Shown: positions 35,119 to 45,250, counted from the stretch's first letter. The stretch is 64,000 bases of DNA from Thiocapsa roseilacustris (GCF_041903755.1 NZ_JBBWVE010000021.1:48411-112410); one strand, 5' to 3'. Notes: generated from the sequence alone by a model not told the origin. Program-made: numbers and translations.

Positions 35119-36174
35119 TTACTGGATCAGCGCAGAGACCTCGCGGACCTTCTCGACTACATTCGCGGGCAGCGGGATGTAGCCCATGGAATCGGCGCTC
35201 TTCTGACCCTCCGTCAGGACGTACTCGACCAGGTCACGCGCCACCTTGGCCTTCTCGGGGTCCTGGGTCTCCGGGAAGAGCAGCCAGGTGTAGCTGACGA
35301 TCGGGTAGGCCTCATCGCCCGCCGGGTCCATGATCCAGGCGCGCAGATCAGGGACGTTCGAGCCCGGCAGGTTGCCTGCGGGGAACTCGGCGGTTGCCAG
35401 GGCGGCCGCGCCGGTATCGGCGCCAGCGGCCACGAACTTGCCGGCCTGGTTCTCGAGCACCGCCGACGGGGCCTTGGTCAGCTTCGCAAAACCGTACTCG
35501 ATATAGCCGATCGAGCCCGGGGTTTGCTTGACGGTCGCGGTGACGCCGTCGTTCTTGGGCGCCTTCACGAACTTGGTGCTTTTCGGCCATTGCGCCGATT
35601 TTTCCTGACCGATGTTCGCCTTGAAGGACTCGCTGATCTCGGACAGATGGCCGGTGAACACATAGGTCGTGCCGGACGAGTCGGACCGGACCACGACCGT
35701 GATGTCTTGGTCGGGCAGCTCGACGCCCGGATTGGCGGCGGCGATCCTCGGATCGTTCCACTTGGTGATCTCGCCCGAGAAGATCGCGGGATAGACGTCG
35801 CGGGGCAGCCTGAGCTCATCCACACCCTTGAGGTTGTAGGTCAGGACGATCTCGCCCGCGGTCACGGGGAGCAGCACGACGCCGCTCTTGACCTGCGCGA
35901 TCTCCTCGTCGCTCATGGCCGCGTCGCTGCCGGCGAAGTCGACGACTTGGTTGACGAAATCCTGGATGCCGGCGCCGCTGCCCTTGGACTGGTAGTCGAC
36001 CCGGACGCCCTTGTTCGCGGCGCTGAAGTCCTTGAACCATTTGGCGTAAATCGGCGCGGGAAAGCTCGCGCCAGAGCCGATGAGCTTGACGTCGGCAAAG
36101 ACGGCAGGCGAGAAGGCGGCGGCCGAGAGGCCGCCTGCGATAGCGACTGTTTTCAAGAGCGATGAGATTCGCAT
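35119..36174 (-). CDS. pstS: Periplasmic phosphate-binding protein, first gene of the pst operon
   Basis: A 351-aa PstS with signal peptide (LLKTVAIAGGLSAAAFSPAV, cleavage after FA) and mature start VKLIGSGASFPAPIYAKWFK. SKGSGAGIQDFVNQVVDFAG, IVLTYNLKGV, WNDPRI, DSSGTTYVFTGHLSE and GSIGYIEYGFAKL complete the family pattern. It precedes pstC, pstA, pstB and a second pstS. A triple Pho-box-like operator lies 78-117 bp upstream, consistent with PhoB control. Confidence 0.95.
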   Translation of the reverse strand: MRISSLLKTVAIAGGLSAAAFSPAVFADVKLIGSGASFPAPIYAKWFKDFSAANKGVRVDYQSKGSGAGIQDFVNQVVDFAGSDAAMSDEEIAQVKSGVVLLPVTAGEIVLTYNLKGVDELRLPRDVYPAIFSGEITKWNDPRIAAANPGVELPDQDITVVVRSDSSGTTYVFTGHLSEISESFKANIGQEKSAQWPKSTKFVKAPKNDGVTATVKQTPGSIGYIEYGFAKLTKAPSAVLENQAGKFVAAGADTGAAALATAEFPAGNLPGSNVPDLRAWIMDPAGDEAYPIVSYTWLLFPETQDPEKAKVARDLVEYVLTEGQKSADSMGYIPLPANVVEKVREVSALIQ

Positions 36175-36251
36175 GAGTCAAGAGCCTCCGGAATGGATGT
36201 TGTCGGGTGTCATGGATGGGCCGTGCGCGATTGTCGCGAAAGTGTCTGCCA

Positions 36252-36290
36252 AATCCGTGACACGGACGTGATGATTTCGTGACGGTTTTG
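36252..36290 (-). promoter_or_regulatory. Pho-box-like operator, three 11-bp repeats
   Basis: On the minus strand GTCAC, ATCAC and GTCAC occur at exact 11-bp spacing (plus-strand GTGAC at 36257 and 36279, GTGAT at 36268). PhoB binds direct repeats of CTGTCAT-like heptamers every 11 bp. Position about 80-115 bp upstream of pstS supports a PhoB site covering one and a half to two boxes. The match is to spacing and TCA core rather than the full consensus. Confidence 0.6.
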
Positions 36291-36319
36291 CGGCGATTTG
36301 GGTTTAGGGGCGGGTTTGT

Positions 36320-37480
36320 TCAGACCGTTTCGTTTCTGGATACCATTCGGATCCAGCTCGGCCGCACGACCTTCGCCCGATAGAGCAGCCCGGCAACCAC
36401 GGCGGTGAAGGGGGCGACCGTGACGAGGCCGAAGCTTCCGACCAGGATATTGAGGGTCTCGGCGGCGACGAAGGGCGCGTTGAGAATGTTTTCCGCCGGC
36501 AGACCTTTGGCCATGAAGAGCAGGAACATGCAGATGTGACTGCTCGAATAGGCGAGCAGCAGCGTGGTGGTCATGGTGCCGATGACCGCGCGACCGACGC
36601 GGAGCCCCGACGCGATATGCTCCAAGACGCCGATCTCCGGCTTACTCAGCTTGATCTCCTCCATGCTTGCGGCGATATCCATCGCCAGATCCATGACCGC
36701 GCCCGAGGAGGCGATGAAGACGCTGGCGATGAAGATGTCGGTCAGTCGCAGCTCGTAATAGCCCGAGTAGAGCAGCGACTCTGCGAAGGGACGGATGGCG
36801 CCGTGCAGGTTGAAGGCGTGTGCGAACCAGACGGCGAGACCGCAGGTCAGCAAGACGCCGAGCATGGATCCCGAGAAGGTCGCGATACCGCGTCTGGTGA
36901 GTCCGCCCACCGAGAAGGTGATGACGCCGGTCAGCACGGCGACGATGGCGAGGCCCGTCGGGATCGGCGGATAGCCGAGCAGCAGGAGCGGGAAGTACAG
37001 CTTCCAGAGTACCAGTGCTGCAAAGATGAAGGATAGTGCCGCCTTGAGCCCGGTGACTCCGGCGATGGCGATCAAGAGGACGGCGAAGCAGCCGATCAGG
37101 AGCAACTGCATCTGCAGTCGATAGTGACCTCGCGCCATCCCGTGGGCCGGCTGCCCGTCGACGAGGTCGTATTCGACCAGGATGACCGAGCCCGTTTCGT
37201 AGAATTCGTCGAGCTCCAGCTTACCGGTGAGCATGTTGGTGACGGCGATCTCCTCGCCCTTGGCCGGTCCGTCGAGCAATCGGACGGCCAAGACCTGGGC
37301 CTCGGTCTTGATGATGAGGTTCGTGCGGACGCGACTGTTGTCGACGTCGACAATCAACCCGCGCGCATGCAGTCCCTGTTCGACCGGCGCACCGGGCGGT
37401 GCTAAATCGAGGGTGAGCAGGAGGATGCAGGCGACGGCGATGACCGCGGCAAAAAGCCATTCGCGACCTAATCTCGACAC
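36320..37480 (-). CDS. YibE/F family membrane protein
   Basis: A 386-aa protein: one N-terminal membrane segment, a periplasmic beta-rich part (GLIVDVDNSRVRTNLIIKTE), then about seven hydrophobic segments. GVTGLKAALSFIFAALVLWK, SGAVMDLAMDIAASMEEI and NAPFVAAETLNILVGSFGLV are typical of YibE/F proteins. Their biochemical role is not established. It lies between the pst operator and the alkaline phosphatase gene, on the same strand. Confidence 0.85.
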   Translation of the reverse strand: MSRLGREWLFAAVIAVACILLLTLDLAPPGAPVEQGLHARGLIVDVDNSRVRTNLIIKTEAQVLAVRLLDGPAKGEEIAVTNMLTGKLELDEFYETGSVILVEYDLVDGQPAHGMARGHYRLQMQLLLIGCFAVLLIAIAGVTGLKAALSFIFAALVLWKLYFPLLLLGYPPIPTGLAIVAVLTGVITFSVGGLTRRGIATFSGSMLGVLLTCGLAVWFAHAFNLHGAIRPFAESLLYSGYYELRLTDIFIASVFIASSGAVMDLAMDIAASMEEIKLSKPEIGVLEHIASGLRVGRAVIGTMTTTLLLAYSSSHICMFLLFMAKGLPAENILNAPFVAAETLNILVGSFGLVTVAPFTAVVAGLLYRAKVVRPSWIRMVSRNETV

Positions 37481-37515
37481 GGAGCGATACCTCGGATCTG
37501 AACATTCTGAACGCG

Positions 37516-37540
37516 ATAAAGGCGCCGCGAAGGCGGCGCC
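37516..37540 (-). terminator. Intrinsic terminator-like hairpin after the alkaline phosphatase gene
   Basis: On the minus strand GGCGCCGC-CTTC-GCGGCGCC is an 8-bp perfect stem with a tetraloop, followed by TTTATC. It lies about 40 bp past the alkaline phosphatase stop. The T run is short, so efficiency is uncertain. Confidence 0.5.
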
Positions 37541-37578
37541 CGAAGGAGGCGCGGGTTCGATCTAACCCGTCGTTGCGA

Positions 37579-39147
37579 CTACGGACATGTCTTCGCGACC
37601 GGCATCTCGGGCAAACGCATGATCTGGGCAAGGCGCTTGGCGATATCCGTGTTGTCGTAGAAGCCCGTCAGGAGAGCGGAGCCCCATCCCTGTGCATACA
37701 GGGGCACGGGAACGCCGGTATGGGCGTAGGAGGTCCAGCCGATGCTGGCGCGCTCGTTGAGCAGATGGGTGATGGTGACGACGATCGGCTCGTAGCCGCC
37801 GTAGAGGAGCTTGTTCTCGTCCGTGCTGTTGTCGTTGGCGCCGCACATGGACTTATCGTAGGCGTCTTCGAGCTTCTCCTTCTGGTAGGTGTTCAGGTCT
37901 GCCCAAGACATGCCGAAGACATCGGCGATGAGTCCGAGCATGACCGCATCATTGGCGAGATTGTCGTCCGCCTTCCAGGCATCGCCGGCACAGATGCTCT
38001 CGCTGTTGGCGGCCTTGTGCTCGGCCCACTGGTTTGCTTGGAAGTGCTCGTAGCTGTGCTTCTGACCGAGCAAACGGTCGTAATAGGCCGTATAGGCGGT
38101 CGTCGCATGACCGATAGTCATGCCGCCGGTCTCGTGATCGCCCGTGACGACGATGAGTGTTTGGTTCGGATGCCGGCTCGCAAACTCGATGGCGACCCCG
38201 ACCGCGGCGTCGAAGTCCAAGATGTCGTTGATGTTGGCGACGGCGTCGTTCGCATGGCCGGCCCAGTCGATCTTGCCGCCTTCGACCATCAGGAAGAAGC
38301 CATTGCGGGCCGCGCCCCTCTCCATGTCCAGGGGCTTTCTCGGACGGTCTTCGAGACTCGCGATGGCCACCTCGACCATCTCCTTGAGCGAGAGATTGCC
38401 CTCCGGACGGTCGATTGCATAGGGCATGGCCGAGCTGCGGTCGAGCGTCGGGTTGATCGCGACAACCTTCTCCATCGGTTGTGTTTTCAGTGCCATGATC
38501 GACTCACGGTCGTTGAGTACCGTATAGCCATTCGTGCTCAACAGATCCCAAATGTTGTTCTCGGTATCGCCGGAGCGCGCCGGCCCCTCCGGTGCGACTA
38601 GGCCGCCGCCGCCGAAGAACTCGTAGCCGGTGTTTGCAAGCTGGGTCGCGATGTTGTTCATCAGACCGCGATTCGGCACGCTGGCATAGTAGGCGGCCGG
38701 TGTGGCGTGATCCAGCGAGACGCTGCTGATCACCCCGACCTTCTTGCCGCTTTCATGGGCGAGCTCGGCGACGCTCTTGTAGCATGATGTCTGGGTTTCG
38801 GGGTCCATATTGATGACGCCGCTCTTGGTCTTGAGCCCGCTCCCGAAGGCTGTAGCCGAGGACGCCGAGTCGGTCATCAAGGCGTAGGCATCGTAGGTCG
38901 TTTGCATGCCCTGAACCGGAAGCTTGGTCATGTTGAGCCGATTCTCGGGGCGCATGAGGTCAGCGGCGACCGTCGCATCCCCGCCGTTGATGGTCGTCAA
39001 ATAGGCCTCGGTGGCTTGAACCTGGGCATTTGCCATGCCGTCGCCGAGGAAGAAGAACACATACTTCGGCAGCGCTGCGCTTGCCGATGTCGCCGCCACA
39101 AGCAGTGCCGTGGCGGATAGATTGAGGATCAGATTGCGCGGTTTCAC
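37579..39147 (-). CDS. phoA: Alkaline phosphatase (PhoA family), secreted
   Basis: A 522-aa periplasmic phosphomonoesterase. Signal peptide LILNLSATALLVAATSASA. The metal site lies in FFFLGDGMANA, the Ser nucleophile in LMTDSASSATAFGSG, and further ligands in KIDWAGHANDA, VVTGDHETGGMT and SYAHTGVPVPLYAQG. It releases phosphate from organic esters, matching the adjacent pst genes. It contains paired Cys residues typical of periplasmic oxidation. No clear Pho box was found upstream, where a divergent gene starts 138 bp away. Confidence 0.92.
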   Translation of the reverse strand: MKPRNLILNLSATALLVAATSASAALPKYVFFFLGDGMANAQVQATEAYLTTINGGDATVAADLMRPENRLNMTKLPVQGMQTTYDAYALMTDSASSATAFGSGLKTKSGVINMDPETQTSCYKSVAELAHESGKKVGVISSVSLDHATPAAYYASVPNRGLMNNIATQLANTGYEFFGGGGLVAPEGPARSGDTENNIWDLLSTNGYTVLNDRESIMALKTQPMEKVVAINPTLDRSSAMPYAIDRPEGNLSLKEMVEVAIASLEDRPRKPLDMERGAARNGFFLMVEGGKIDWAGHANDAVANINDILDFDAAVGVAIEFASRHPNQTLIVVTGDHETGGMTIGHATTAYTAYYDRLLGQKHSYEHFQANQWAEHKAANSESICAGDAWKADDNLANDAVMLGLIADVFGMSWADLNTYQKEKLEDAYDKSMCGANDNSTDENKLLYGGYEPIVVTITHLLNERASIGWTSYAHTGVPVPLYAQGWGSALLTGFYDNTDIAKRLAQIMRLPEMPVAKTCP

Positions 39148-39285
39148 TTGCCTTCTCTCCGCTTCTCGTCATAGTTGGCCCTCGACAGGGGGCCGGTTGA
39201 CCGGTCGGGAAGCGGCCCGTGGATTGGGCCTGCCTCGATCGGCATGGCGCAATCTACAGAAAGACCCTTACTTTCTTGTGACAAT

Positions 39286-42200
39286 ATGCCGAACATTCCG
39301 CGACCTCTGCTGCTGCTTCTCCTGATCCTGTCGGCGCCCGTGCGGGCGCAGATCGATACCGTTCCGGACGGCTTCGGGGCACTCGGCTCCGAAACAGGTT
39401 CCGCACCGAACGTCCCCGCGGCTTTGCAGCCCTGGATCCCCTGGGTCTTGGAAGGCGGTCCCGAGGGACAGGATCAACGTCTCTGTCCGATCGATCCAGC
39501 CGACGGCGCACGCATCTGCGCATGGCCCGGGCGCCTGGATCTGACGCTGAGCGGGGAGGGCGGGACTTTCACTCAGGTCTGGCAGATCCTGGCCGAGTCC
39601 GCGGTGCCGCTGCCGGGCGACGCGGATGCTTGGCCGCTCGGGGTCGAGGCGGACGGGGCCGCGCTGCCGGTGGTCCAGCGCGACGGCCGGCCGACGGTGA
39701 CGCTCGCGGCCGGGGTTCACTGGGTGAGCGGGCGCTTCGTCTGGGATCGTCCTCCGGACGCGCTCCTGATCCCGCCCATGGTCGGGTTGGTCGCGTTGGT
39801 GCGCGATGGACTTGCGGTGCCGACGCCTCGATTGGACCGAGCCAATCGTCTCTGGCTCGGTGACCCGACCGGATCCGAGACGGAGCGCTCGGGCGATCGT
39901 GTGAGCCTGGAGGTCTATCGACGCATCCAAGACACTCTGCCGCTCGAGGTGCTGACCCTGCTTCGGCTCGAGGTGTCCGGCGGCGCGCGCGAGGTGCGGC
40001 TGGGCCCCGTGCTGTTGCCCGGCGGGATCCCCTTGCGGATCGACAGCCCCTTGCCGGCGCGTCTCGAAGATGACGGGATGCTGCGGGTGCAGGTACGCCC
40101 CGGGCGTTGGGATCTTGATGTCGTGGCGCATCATCAGGGCGACGTGTTGGAGCTGTCGCGCGGCGAAACGGGCGCACCCTGGCCGGAGCGGGAGATCTGG
40201 GCCTTCGCCGCGGAACCCGCGCTGCGGCGTGTCGAACCTTCCGGACTCGATGCCGTGGATCCGCGCCAGACCGGGATCCCCGAAGAGTGGTCGCGTCTGC
40301 CGGTCTATCGGGCCGAGCCGGGCGCCGTCCTGCGTCTGACCGAGCAGGCACGAGGGGATCCGGATCCCGGGCCGGACCGTCTGCGCCTGGATCGCGAGCT
40401 TTGGCTCGACTTCGACGGCAAGGGCTACAGCGTGCAGGATCGCATCCGCGGTCAGTTGTCGCGCGGGTGGCGTCTGGACGCCGGCCCGGCACTCGCGCTG
40501 GGCGCCGTGACCCTCGACGGCCGTCCGGTGCTCATCACGCGTCTCGAGGACGAGACCTCGCCCGGGGTCGAGGTCAGACGAGGCAACCTTGAGCTGGTCG
40601 CCGATGCTCGGCTTGAGTCGGCACCCGGGCGCGTTCCGGCCTCCGGCTGGGCGACCGAGCTCGAGAATGTGGACGCGCGGCTCTATCTTCCGCCGGGTTG
40701 GGATCTCTTGACGGTCCGGGGCGTCGACAATCTGCCGAGTACCTGGGTGGGCCGTTGGAGCCTCTTGGATCTCTTTCTGGTGCTGATCACGACACTGGGT
40801 ATCGGCCGGATCTGGGGCTGGGGTTGGGCGTTGCTTGCCCTTGTTACGCTGGGTCTGACCTGGCAGGCGCCCGGCGCGCCGCGGCTGATCTGGCTACACC
40901 TTCTTGCCGCCGCGGCCCTGCTGCGGCTGATCCCGGAGTCGCCCGTGCGCACCGGTCTGCGGCGCTTGCGGACCCTGGCGACGCTTTATTTCAGACTGGC
41001 GTTGCTGGGACTTGTGGTGATCGGACTGCCGTTTTTGGTCACCGAGGTCCGCGACGGGCTCTTTCCGCATCTGGAGCGTCCTTGGATGGCGTTGGGCGAT
41101 GCGGGATCGGGCACCGGCACGACCGCAGCTCCCGCGCCTGCGTTCGAGCTGCGCAGCGCGATGGACATGGATGCGATGTCGAAACGCGAGCGGCTTTCCG
41201 ACGCACTGGCCGAGCCCGCGGCCCCGATGCCCGAGCCCATCGACCTCATGGATCCCGAAGCGCGTCTCCAAACCGGAGCCGGCATCCCGGACTGGCGCTG
41301 GAACAGCGTCGATCTGCGTTGGAGCGGACCCGTCGGCGAGCAGGAATCGGCACGCCTCTGGTTGCTCACCCCGACCTTGAACCTGGTTCTGTCGCTCCTC
41401 GGCTCCGTTCTACTCGTGCTGCTCGGTCTGCGGCTGGCCGGGCTCGTCGGCGGTCGCGGTCATCACAGCGCGGGTCTCGCCCTGCTGGTTGCCCTGGGGC
41501 TGGGAACGGCGCTCGATACCGAGCCTGCCTCCGCCGGGGATCTGCCAAGCCCCGAGCTGCTTCAGGAGCTTCGCACCCGCCTGCTCGACCCGCCGGACTG
41601 TCTGCCGCACTGTGTCGATCTGCCCCTGATGGTCCTCGCGGCGGATTCGGATCGCCTGGTGCTGGATTTGATCTTCGATGTCGCGGTCGCGGTCGCGGCG
41701 CCAGTGCCGGGCGGGGCAGGGGGCTGGCTGCCGACGGAGATTCGCGTGGACGGCGAGCCCTCGGACGGCCTGCGCCAAGACGCGGCCGGTCGCCTCCTGC
41801 TCATGCTCCCCGCCGGCCGACACGAGGTCAGGCTCCTCGGCCCGCTGGCGAGCCGCGATCAGGTCGAGATCCCGTTGCCGATGCCGCCGCGTCTGATCCG
41901 GGCCACCGTCGAAGGCTGGAACCTCGAAGGGCTGGATGCGGACGGGCGTGCCGGTGCCCAGATTCGCCTCGTCCGCCTCTCCGGCACCGGCGCCCCGCAG
42001 GAGGCGTCGCTCGCCCAGGGCGCGCTGCCCCCGCTGCTGCGCGTCGAGCGGACCCTGCGGATGGGGATCGACTGGCGCGTGGACACCCGTGTGCAGCGTC
42101 TCTCGCCGAGCGAATTTCCGGTCTTGATCCCGGTGCCGCTGCTGCCGGGCGAGTCGGTGCAGACGCCCGGCGTCCAGGTCGAGGGTGCCGCGGTTCTCGC

Positions 42201-43431
42201 GGACCTGCCCGCCGGACGCTCGGAGGTGACCTGGTCGTCGCGTCTGGAGCCGACCCGCGAGCTGCGCCTCGTCGCCCCCCTGGATCCGCGCCTGAGCGAG
42301 GATTGGCGCCTCGACGTAGGACCGCTCTGGCATCTGGAGCCCTCAGGCATCGCTCCGATCCATCGGCTGGGTCCGGCCGAGCGATGGCTGCCCAACTGGC
42401 GACCCCTGCCGGGCGAGACCTTGGTCCTGACCCTCACCCGACCACCGGGCGTCCCCGGGCCGACATTGACCATCGATCGTGTCGACACGCGCGTCGAGCC
42501 GGGCCAGCGCGGGACCCTCTCGACACTGACCCTGGCGATCCGCAGCAGCCAAGGCGGCAGCCATGTCATCCGACTGCCGGACGCCGCCGAGCCGATCGCC
42601 TTCAGCCTCGACGGCCGCAGCCTTCCGCTGCCCGACACGGCGCCGGAGGTCGAGCTGCCGCTGACGCCCGGCTCGACGCGGGCGGAGTTGACCTGGCGCG
42701 AGCCGCAGCCGCTGGGGCTCGGCTACCGACCAAGCCTGCCGGATCTGCGCAGTCCGGCGGTCAATCTGAATCTCACGCTGAACCTACCGGATGATCGCTG
42801 GGTCCTCTGGACTTGGGGTCCGCGGATCGGGCCGGCCGCGCTCTTCTGGGGGATCCTGCTGGTGCTGATCGGGCTGGCCGCGGGTCTGGGTCGCAGCCGC
42901 CTGACACCTTTGCGCGTTCACGACTGGCTCCTGCTCGGCGTCGGCTTGATCCTGGCTCAGGTCTGGGTGGTGCTGCTGGTCATCGGCTGGCTCTTCGCGC
43001 TCGGCCTGCGGCATCGCTTGGACCCTCTGGCAGGTCCGGCCTGGCGCTTCAACCTGATTCAGACGGGCCTCGTGATCCTGACGCTCTTCGCCTTGGCGGG
43101 CCTGGTCGGCGCCGTTCAACAGGGTCTGCTGGGTACGCCCGAGATGCAGATCATGGGGAACGGCTCGACCGCGACCACGCTCAACTGGTACCAGGATCGC
43201 GGCGGACCCGCGTTGCCGGAGGTGTGGGTGCTCTCGGTCCCCATGTGGGTCTACCGCGCACTCATGCTCGCCTGGGCACTCTGGCTTGCGATGCGGCTGC
43301 TCGACTGGCTGCGCTGGGGCTGGGAGGGACTTTCCAAGCCTCTGATCTGGCGCGAGACGCCCGCTGCCGAGCCGAAGCGGTCAAAGGCGAAACGCACACA
43401 CGATGCGGAGGAGATGCGGCTGGATCTTTGA
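39286..43431 (+). CDS. Very large predicted membrane protein, unknown function
   Basis: A 1381-aa protein. The start at 39286 gives a clean signal peptide (IPRPLLLLLLILSAPVRA); the longer frame from 39175 adds polar residues before it. A long beta-rich extracytoplasmic part (~residues 25-480) is followed by about four hydrophobic segments (LFLVLITTLGIG, LYFRLALLGLVVIGLPFLV), a second beta-rich part with LVLDLIFDVAVAVAAP, and a C-terminal cluster of membrane segments ending in a basic tail. It looks like a two-fold repeat of periplasmic and membrane blocks. No family is recognised. It stands alone and is divergent from phoA. Confidence 0.75.
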   Translation: MPNIPRPLLLLLLILSAPVRAQIDTVPDGFGALGSETGSAPNVPAALQPWIPWVLEGGPEGQDQRLCPIDPADGARICAWPGRLDLTLSGEGGTFTQVWQILAESAVPLPGDADAWPLGVEADGAALPVVQRDGRPTVTLAAGVHWVSGRFVWDRPPDALLIPPMVGLVALVRDGLAVPTPRLDRANRLWLGDPTGSETERSGDRVSLEVYRRIQDTLPLEVLTLLRLEVSGGAREVRLGPVLLPGGIPLRIDSPLPARLEDDGMLRVQVRPGRWDLDVVAHHQGDVLELSRGETGAPWPEREIWAFAAEPALRRVEPSGLDAVDPRQTGIPEEWSRLPVYRAEPGAVLRLTEQARGDPDPGPDRLRLDRELWLDFDGKGYSVQDRIRGQLSRGWRLDAGPALALGAVTLDGRPVLITRLEDETSPGVEVRRGNLELVADARLESAPGRVPASGWATELENVDARLYLPPGWDLLTVRGVDNLPSTWVGRWSLLDLFLVLITTLGIGRIWGWGWALLALVTLGLTWQAPGAPRLIWLHLLAAAALLRLIPESPVRTGLRRLRTLATLYFRLALLGLVVIGLPFLVTEVRDGLFPHLERPWMALGDAGSGTGTTAAPAPAFELRSAMDMDAMSKRERLSDALAEPAAPMPEPIDLMDPEARLQTGAGIPDWRWNSVDLRWSGPVGEQESARLWLLTPTLNLVLSLLGSVLLVLLGLRLAGLVGGRGHHSAGLALLVALGLGTALDTEPASAGDLPSPELLQELRTRLLDPPDCLPHCVDLPLMVLAADSDRLVLDLIFDVAVAVAAPVPGGAGGWLPTEIRVDGEPSDGLRQDAAGRLLLMLPAGRHEVRLLGPLASRDQVEIPLPMPPRLIRATVEGWNLEGLDADGRAGAQIRLVRLSGTGAPQEASLAQGALPPLLRVERTLRMGIDWRVDTRVQRLSPSEFPVLIPVPLLPGESVQTPGVQVEGAAVLADLPAGRSEVTWSSRLEPTRELRLVAPLDPRLSEDWRLDVGPLWHLEPSGIAPIHRLGPAERWLPNWRPLPGETLVLTLTRPPGVPGPTLTIDRVDTRVEPGQRGTLSTLTLAIRSSQGGSHVIRLPDAAEPIAFSLDGRSLPLPDTAPEVELPLTPGSTRAELTWREPQPLGLGYRPSLPDLRSPAVNLNLTLNLPDDRWVLWTWGPRIGPAALFWGILLVLIGLAAGLGRSRLTPLRVHDWLLLGVGLILAQVWVVLLVIGWLFALGLRHRLDPLAGPAWRFNLIQTGLVILTLFALAGLVGAVQQGLLGTPEMQIMGNGSTATTLNWYQDRGGPALPEVWVLSVPMWVYRALMLAWALWLAMRLLDWLRWGWEGLSKPLIWRETPAAEPKRSKAKRTHDAEEMRLDL

Positions 43432-43449
43432 ACCTAAACCGCGCCGGAT

Positions 43450-44911
43450 TCAGGTCAACCTGGGCTCGTCAACCATCGCGGCGTCGACCGCGCGCCATAC
43501 GAGGCGTTCGTGGCCGATGCCGACGACGGCGAAGGCGTGCAGGTCCGTCAAGGCATAGCGTTCGCGCAAGGCGGCGCCGTAGCGTCGTGCTTGCTTCTCG
43601 GCCTCGTCGAGCTTGGCGGCGACCGCGGGCAGCGCGGCGAGCGCCTCGCGGGAGTGAGCGCGGATCTGCTCGCCGCTGAGCCCCAACTCTTTGGGGCCGA
43701 GATACTTGAGCTCCAGCAGCAGATCCAGCGCCCGGACGCGTCGCATGTCGGGACGCACGATCAAGGCGAGATCCACGTATCCACGCTCGGTCTCCAGCTC
43801 CGAAACCATCATGTAAAGCCGGTCGTTGAACAGGAGCGTGAGGAAGGCGGTCTTGAGCAGCAGCTCGTTGCTCCAGCGGCAGTCCCGATTGGAGAGGATC
43901 TTGAAATAGCGCTGCTCGATGCGGCAGCCGCGCGATATAGACGAGCTTCGAACGGTCCATCGCCAGATTCTCGTCGAGCATCCGGCGCGGATAGCGTCCG
44001 CGTTTGTCGAGATGCTCCAGGAAATAGAGGCTCAGGGTCGGGTTGTAGATCCGGGCCTCGGCGTCTTCGCTAAAGCGGTAACCGTTGTAGAAGGTGCGCA
44101 TGGTGTCCAGCGCTTCGGCCTGCGACCAGTCGGCGTCGTCGCTCGCCAGAAGGGTCAGCACGGCGGCGATCTCCGGCTCCGTGAAGCCGCAGAGGTCGTT
44201 GAGCTCGGGTTCCGGGTAGATATTCTTGGCGACGTTGTAGCCGCTGGTCATGTCGCTCAGGACGACCGGCGAGACGCCGGCGATGAACACCCGATCGAGC
44301 CCCTGGCCGCCGGCACCGGCCTTGACCGCTTTGAAGACGGTCTTCAACAGACCTTCGCCGGAGAGCAGCGCTTCGTATTGCTCGCGCATCGCCATCAGGA
44401 CCGCGTTGGCGAAGATGTCGTATTCGTCGATCAGCAGATAGAGCTTGTGCGGGGTCTGCGAGACCACTGTCAAGGCCGACTCGAAGGTTGAGATGGCGTT
44501 ATCGGCGTGCAAGACGATAGGCGTCGTCAGGTGGTCTGCATAGTCTTGCTGGAATCGTAGGATACGGTCGTTAATGTGTTGGTGCAGTGCCGCCTCGATG
44601 TCCCGAACCTCGCCCTGCGCCTTGACCAGCGAGAAATCCCACCGCATGACGAAATAGCGGCTGTGCGACGGCGTGGGGTCGCGACCGATGGCGAGCGATC
44701 CGAACAAGGCGTCGAACTGCTCGGCTCGGCCGAGATCGTAGTAGCATTCCAGCATCGACAGCAGCAGGCTTTTGCCGAAGCGTCGCGGGCGGATGAAGAG
44801 CAGTTGATCGCCTGCCGCTTCCAGCAGCGGGATGCGGTCGGTGCGGTCCTGGTAGAAATAGCCTTCGCGGATCAGCTTACCGAAGTCGCTCAATCCATAG
44901 GGGAATCGCAT
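43450..44911 (-). pseudogene. AAA ATPase with PD-(D/E)XK domain (DUF1703 type), broken by deletion and frameshift
   Basis: The frame from 44911 reads as an AAA-ATPase-like protein: PYGLSDFGKLIREGYFYQDR, a Walker-A-like RPRRFGKSLLLS, Walker B LYLLIDEYDIFANA and NPTLSLYFL. It holds until KLVYIARLP at about 43945. It then shifts frame to IEQRYFKILSNRDCRWSNEL and continues to 43450 with the nuclease-like part (YVDLALIVRPDM, LDLLLELKYL with ExK). In intact members some tens of residues lie between these parts, so a deletion accompanies the shift. The two halves cannot form one protein. These genes occur widely in repetitive, mobile-rich genomes. Confidence 0.8.
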
Positions 44912-45250
44912 GTCGCGACCTGCTCCGGGTGCGTGGATCGTTCCGCGAACATAGCAGGCTTCGATGTTGTGTAGGACGCGGTTGGGGCGTCCGTCCGAGA
45001 GGGTTACCAGGGTAATCGGCGTGTCGTTGCAATCGCAGCGAGGGATGAACGTGAACGGGTTTTCAGTGGTGCCGGATCTCGGTGCTTACTGCCTGATGCG
45101 GGTCCTCGCGAATCCCGGCGACGAGGCGCGATTCCGACAGACCCGCTTCTACCGAGCGGTCGCCGATGCGAGCACCGAGCAGCTCCACGTTACGCTGACT
45201 CCGGTTTCCGGGCGCGGAACCTGGGGCGGCGAAGCGCTTTTCGACTACCC
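44912..45250. other. Gap of ~340 bp with a doubtful small frame
   Basis: A plus-strand frame from 45048 (MNVNGFSVVPDLGAYCLMRV) is protein-like for ~70 codons, up to GGEALFDYP, and then runs into the repeat at 45251. It could be a remnant or a small gene cut by the repeat. No ribosome-binding site at a normal distance was seen. Confidence 0.3.

Noticed and set aside
39148..39285. Pho box upstream of phoA
   Set aside because: Only one TTGTCAC is present and no 11-bp repeat partner could be aligned.
40698..42794. 698-codon frame inside the 1381-aa gene
   Set aside because: Arg/Ala/Pro-rich composition of a GC-shadow frame, no start context. The real frame has signal peptide and membrane segments.
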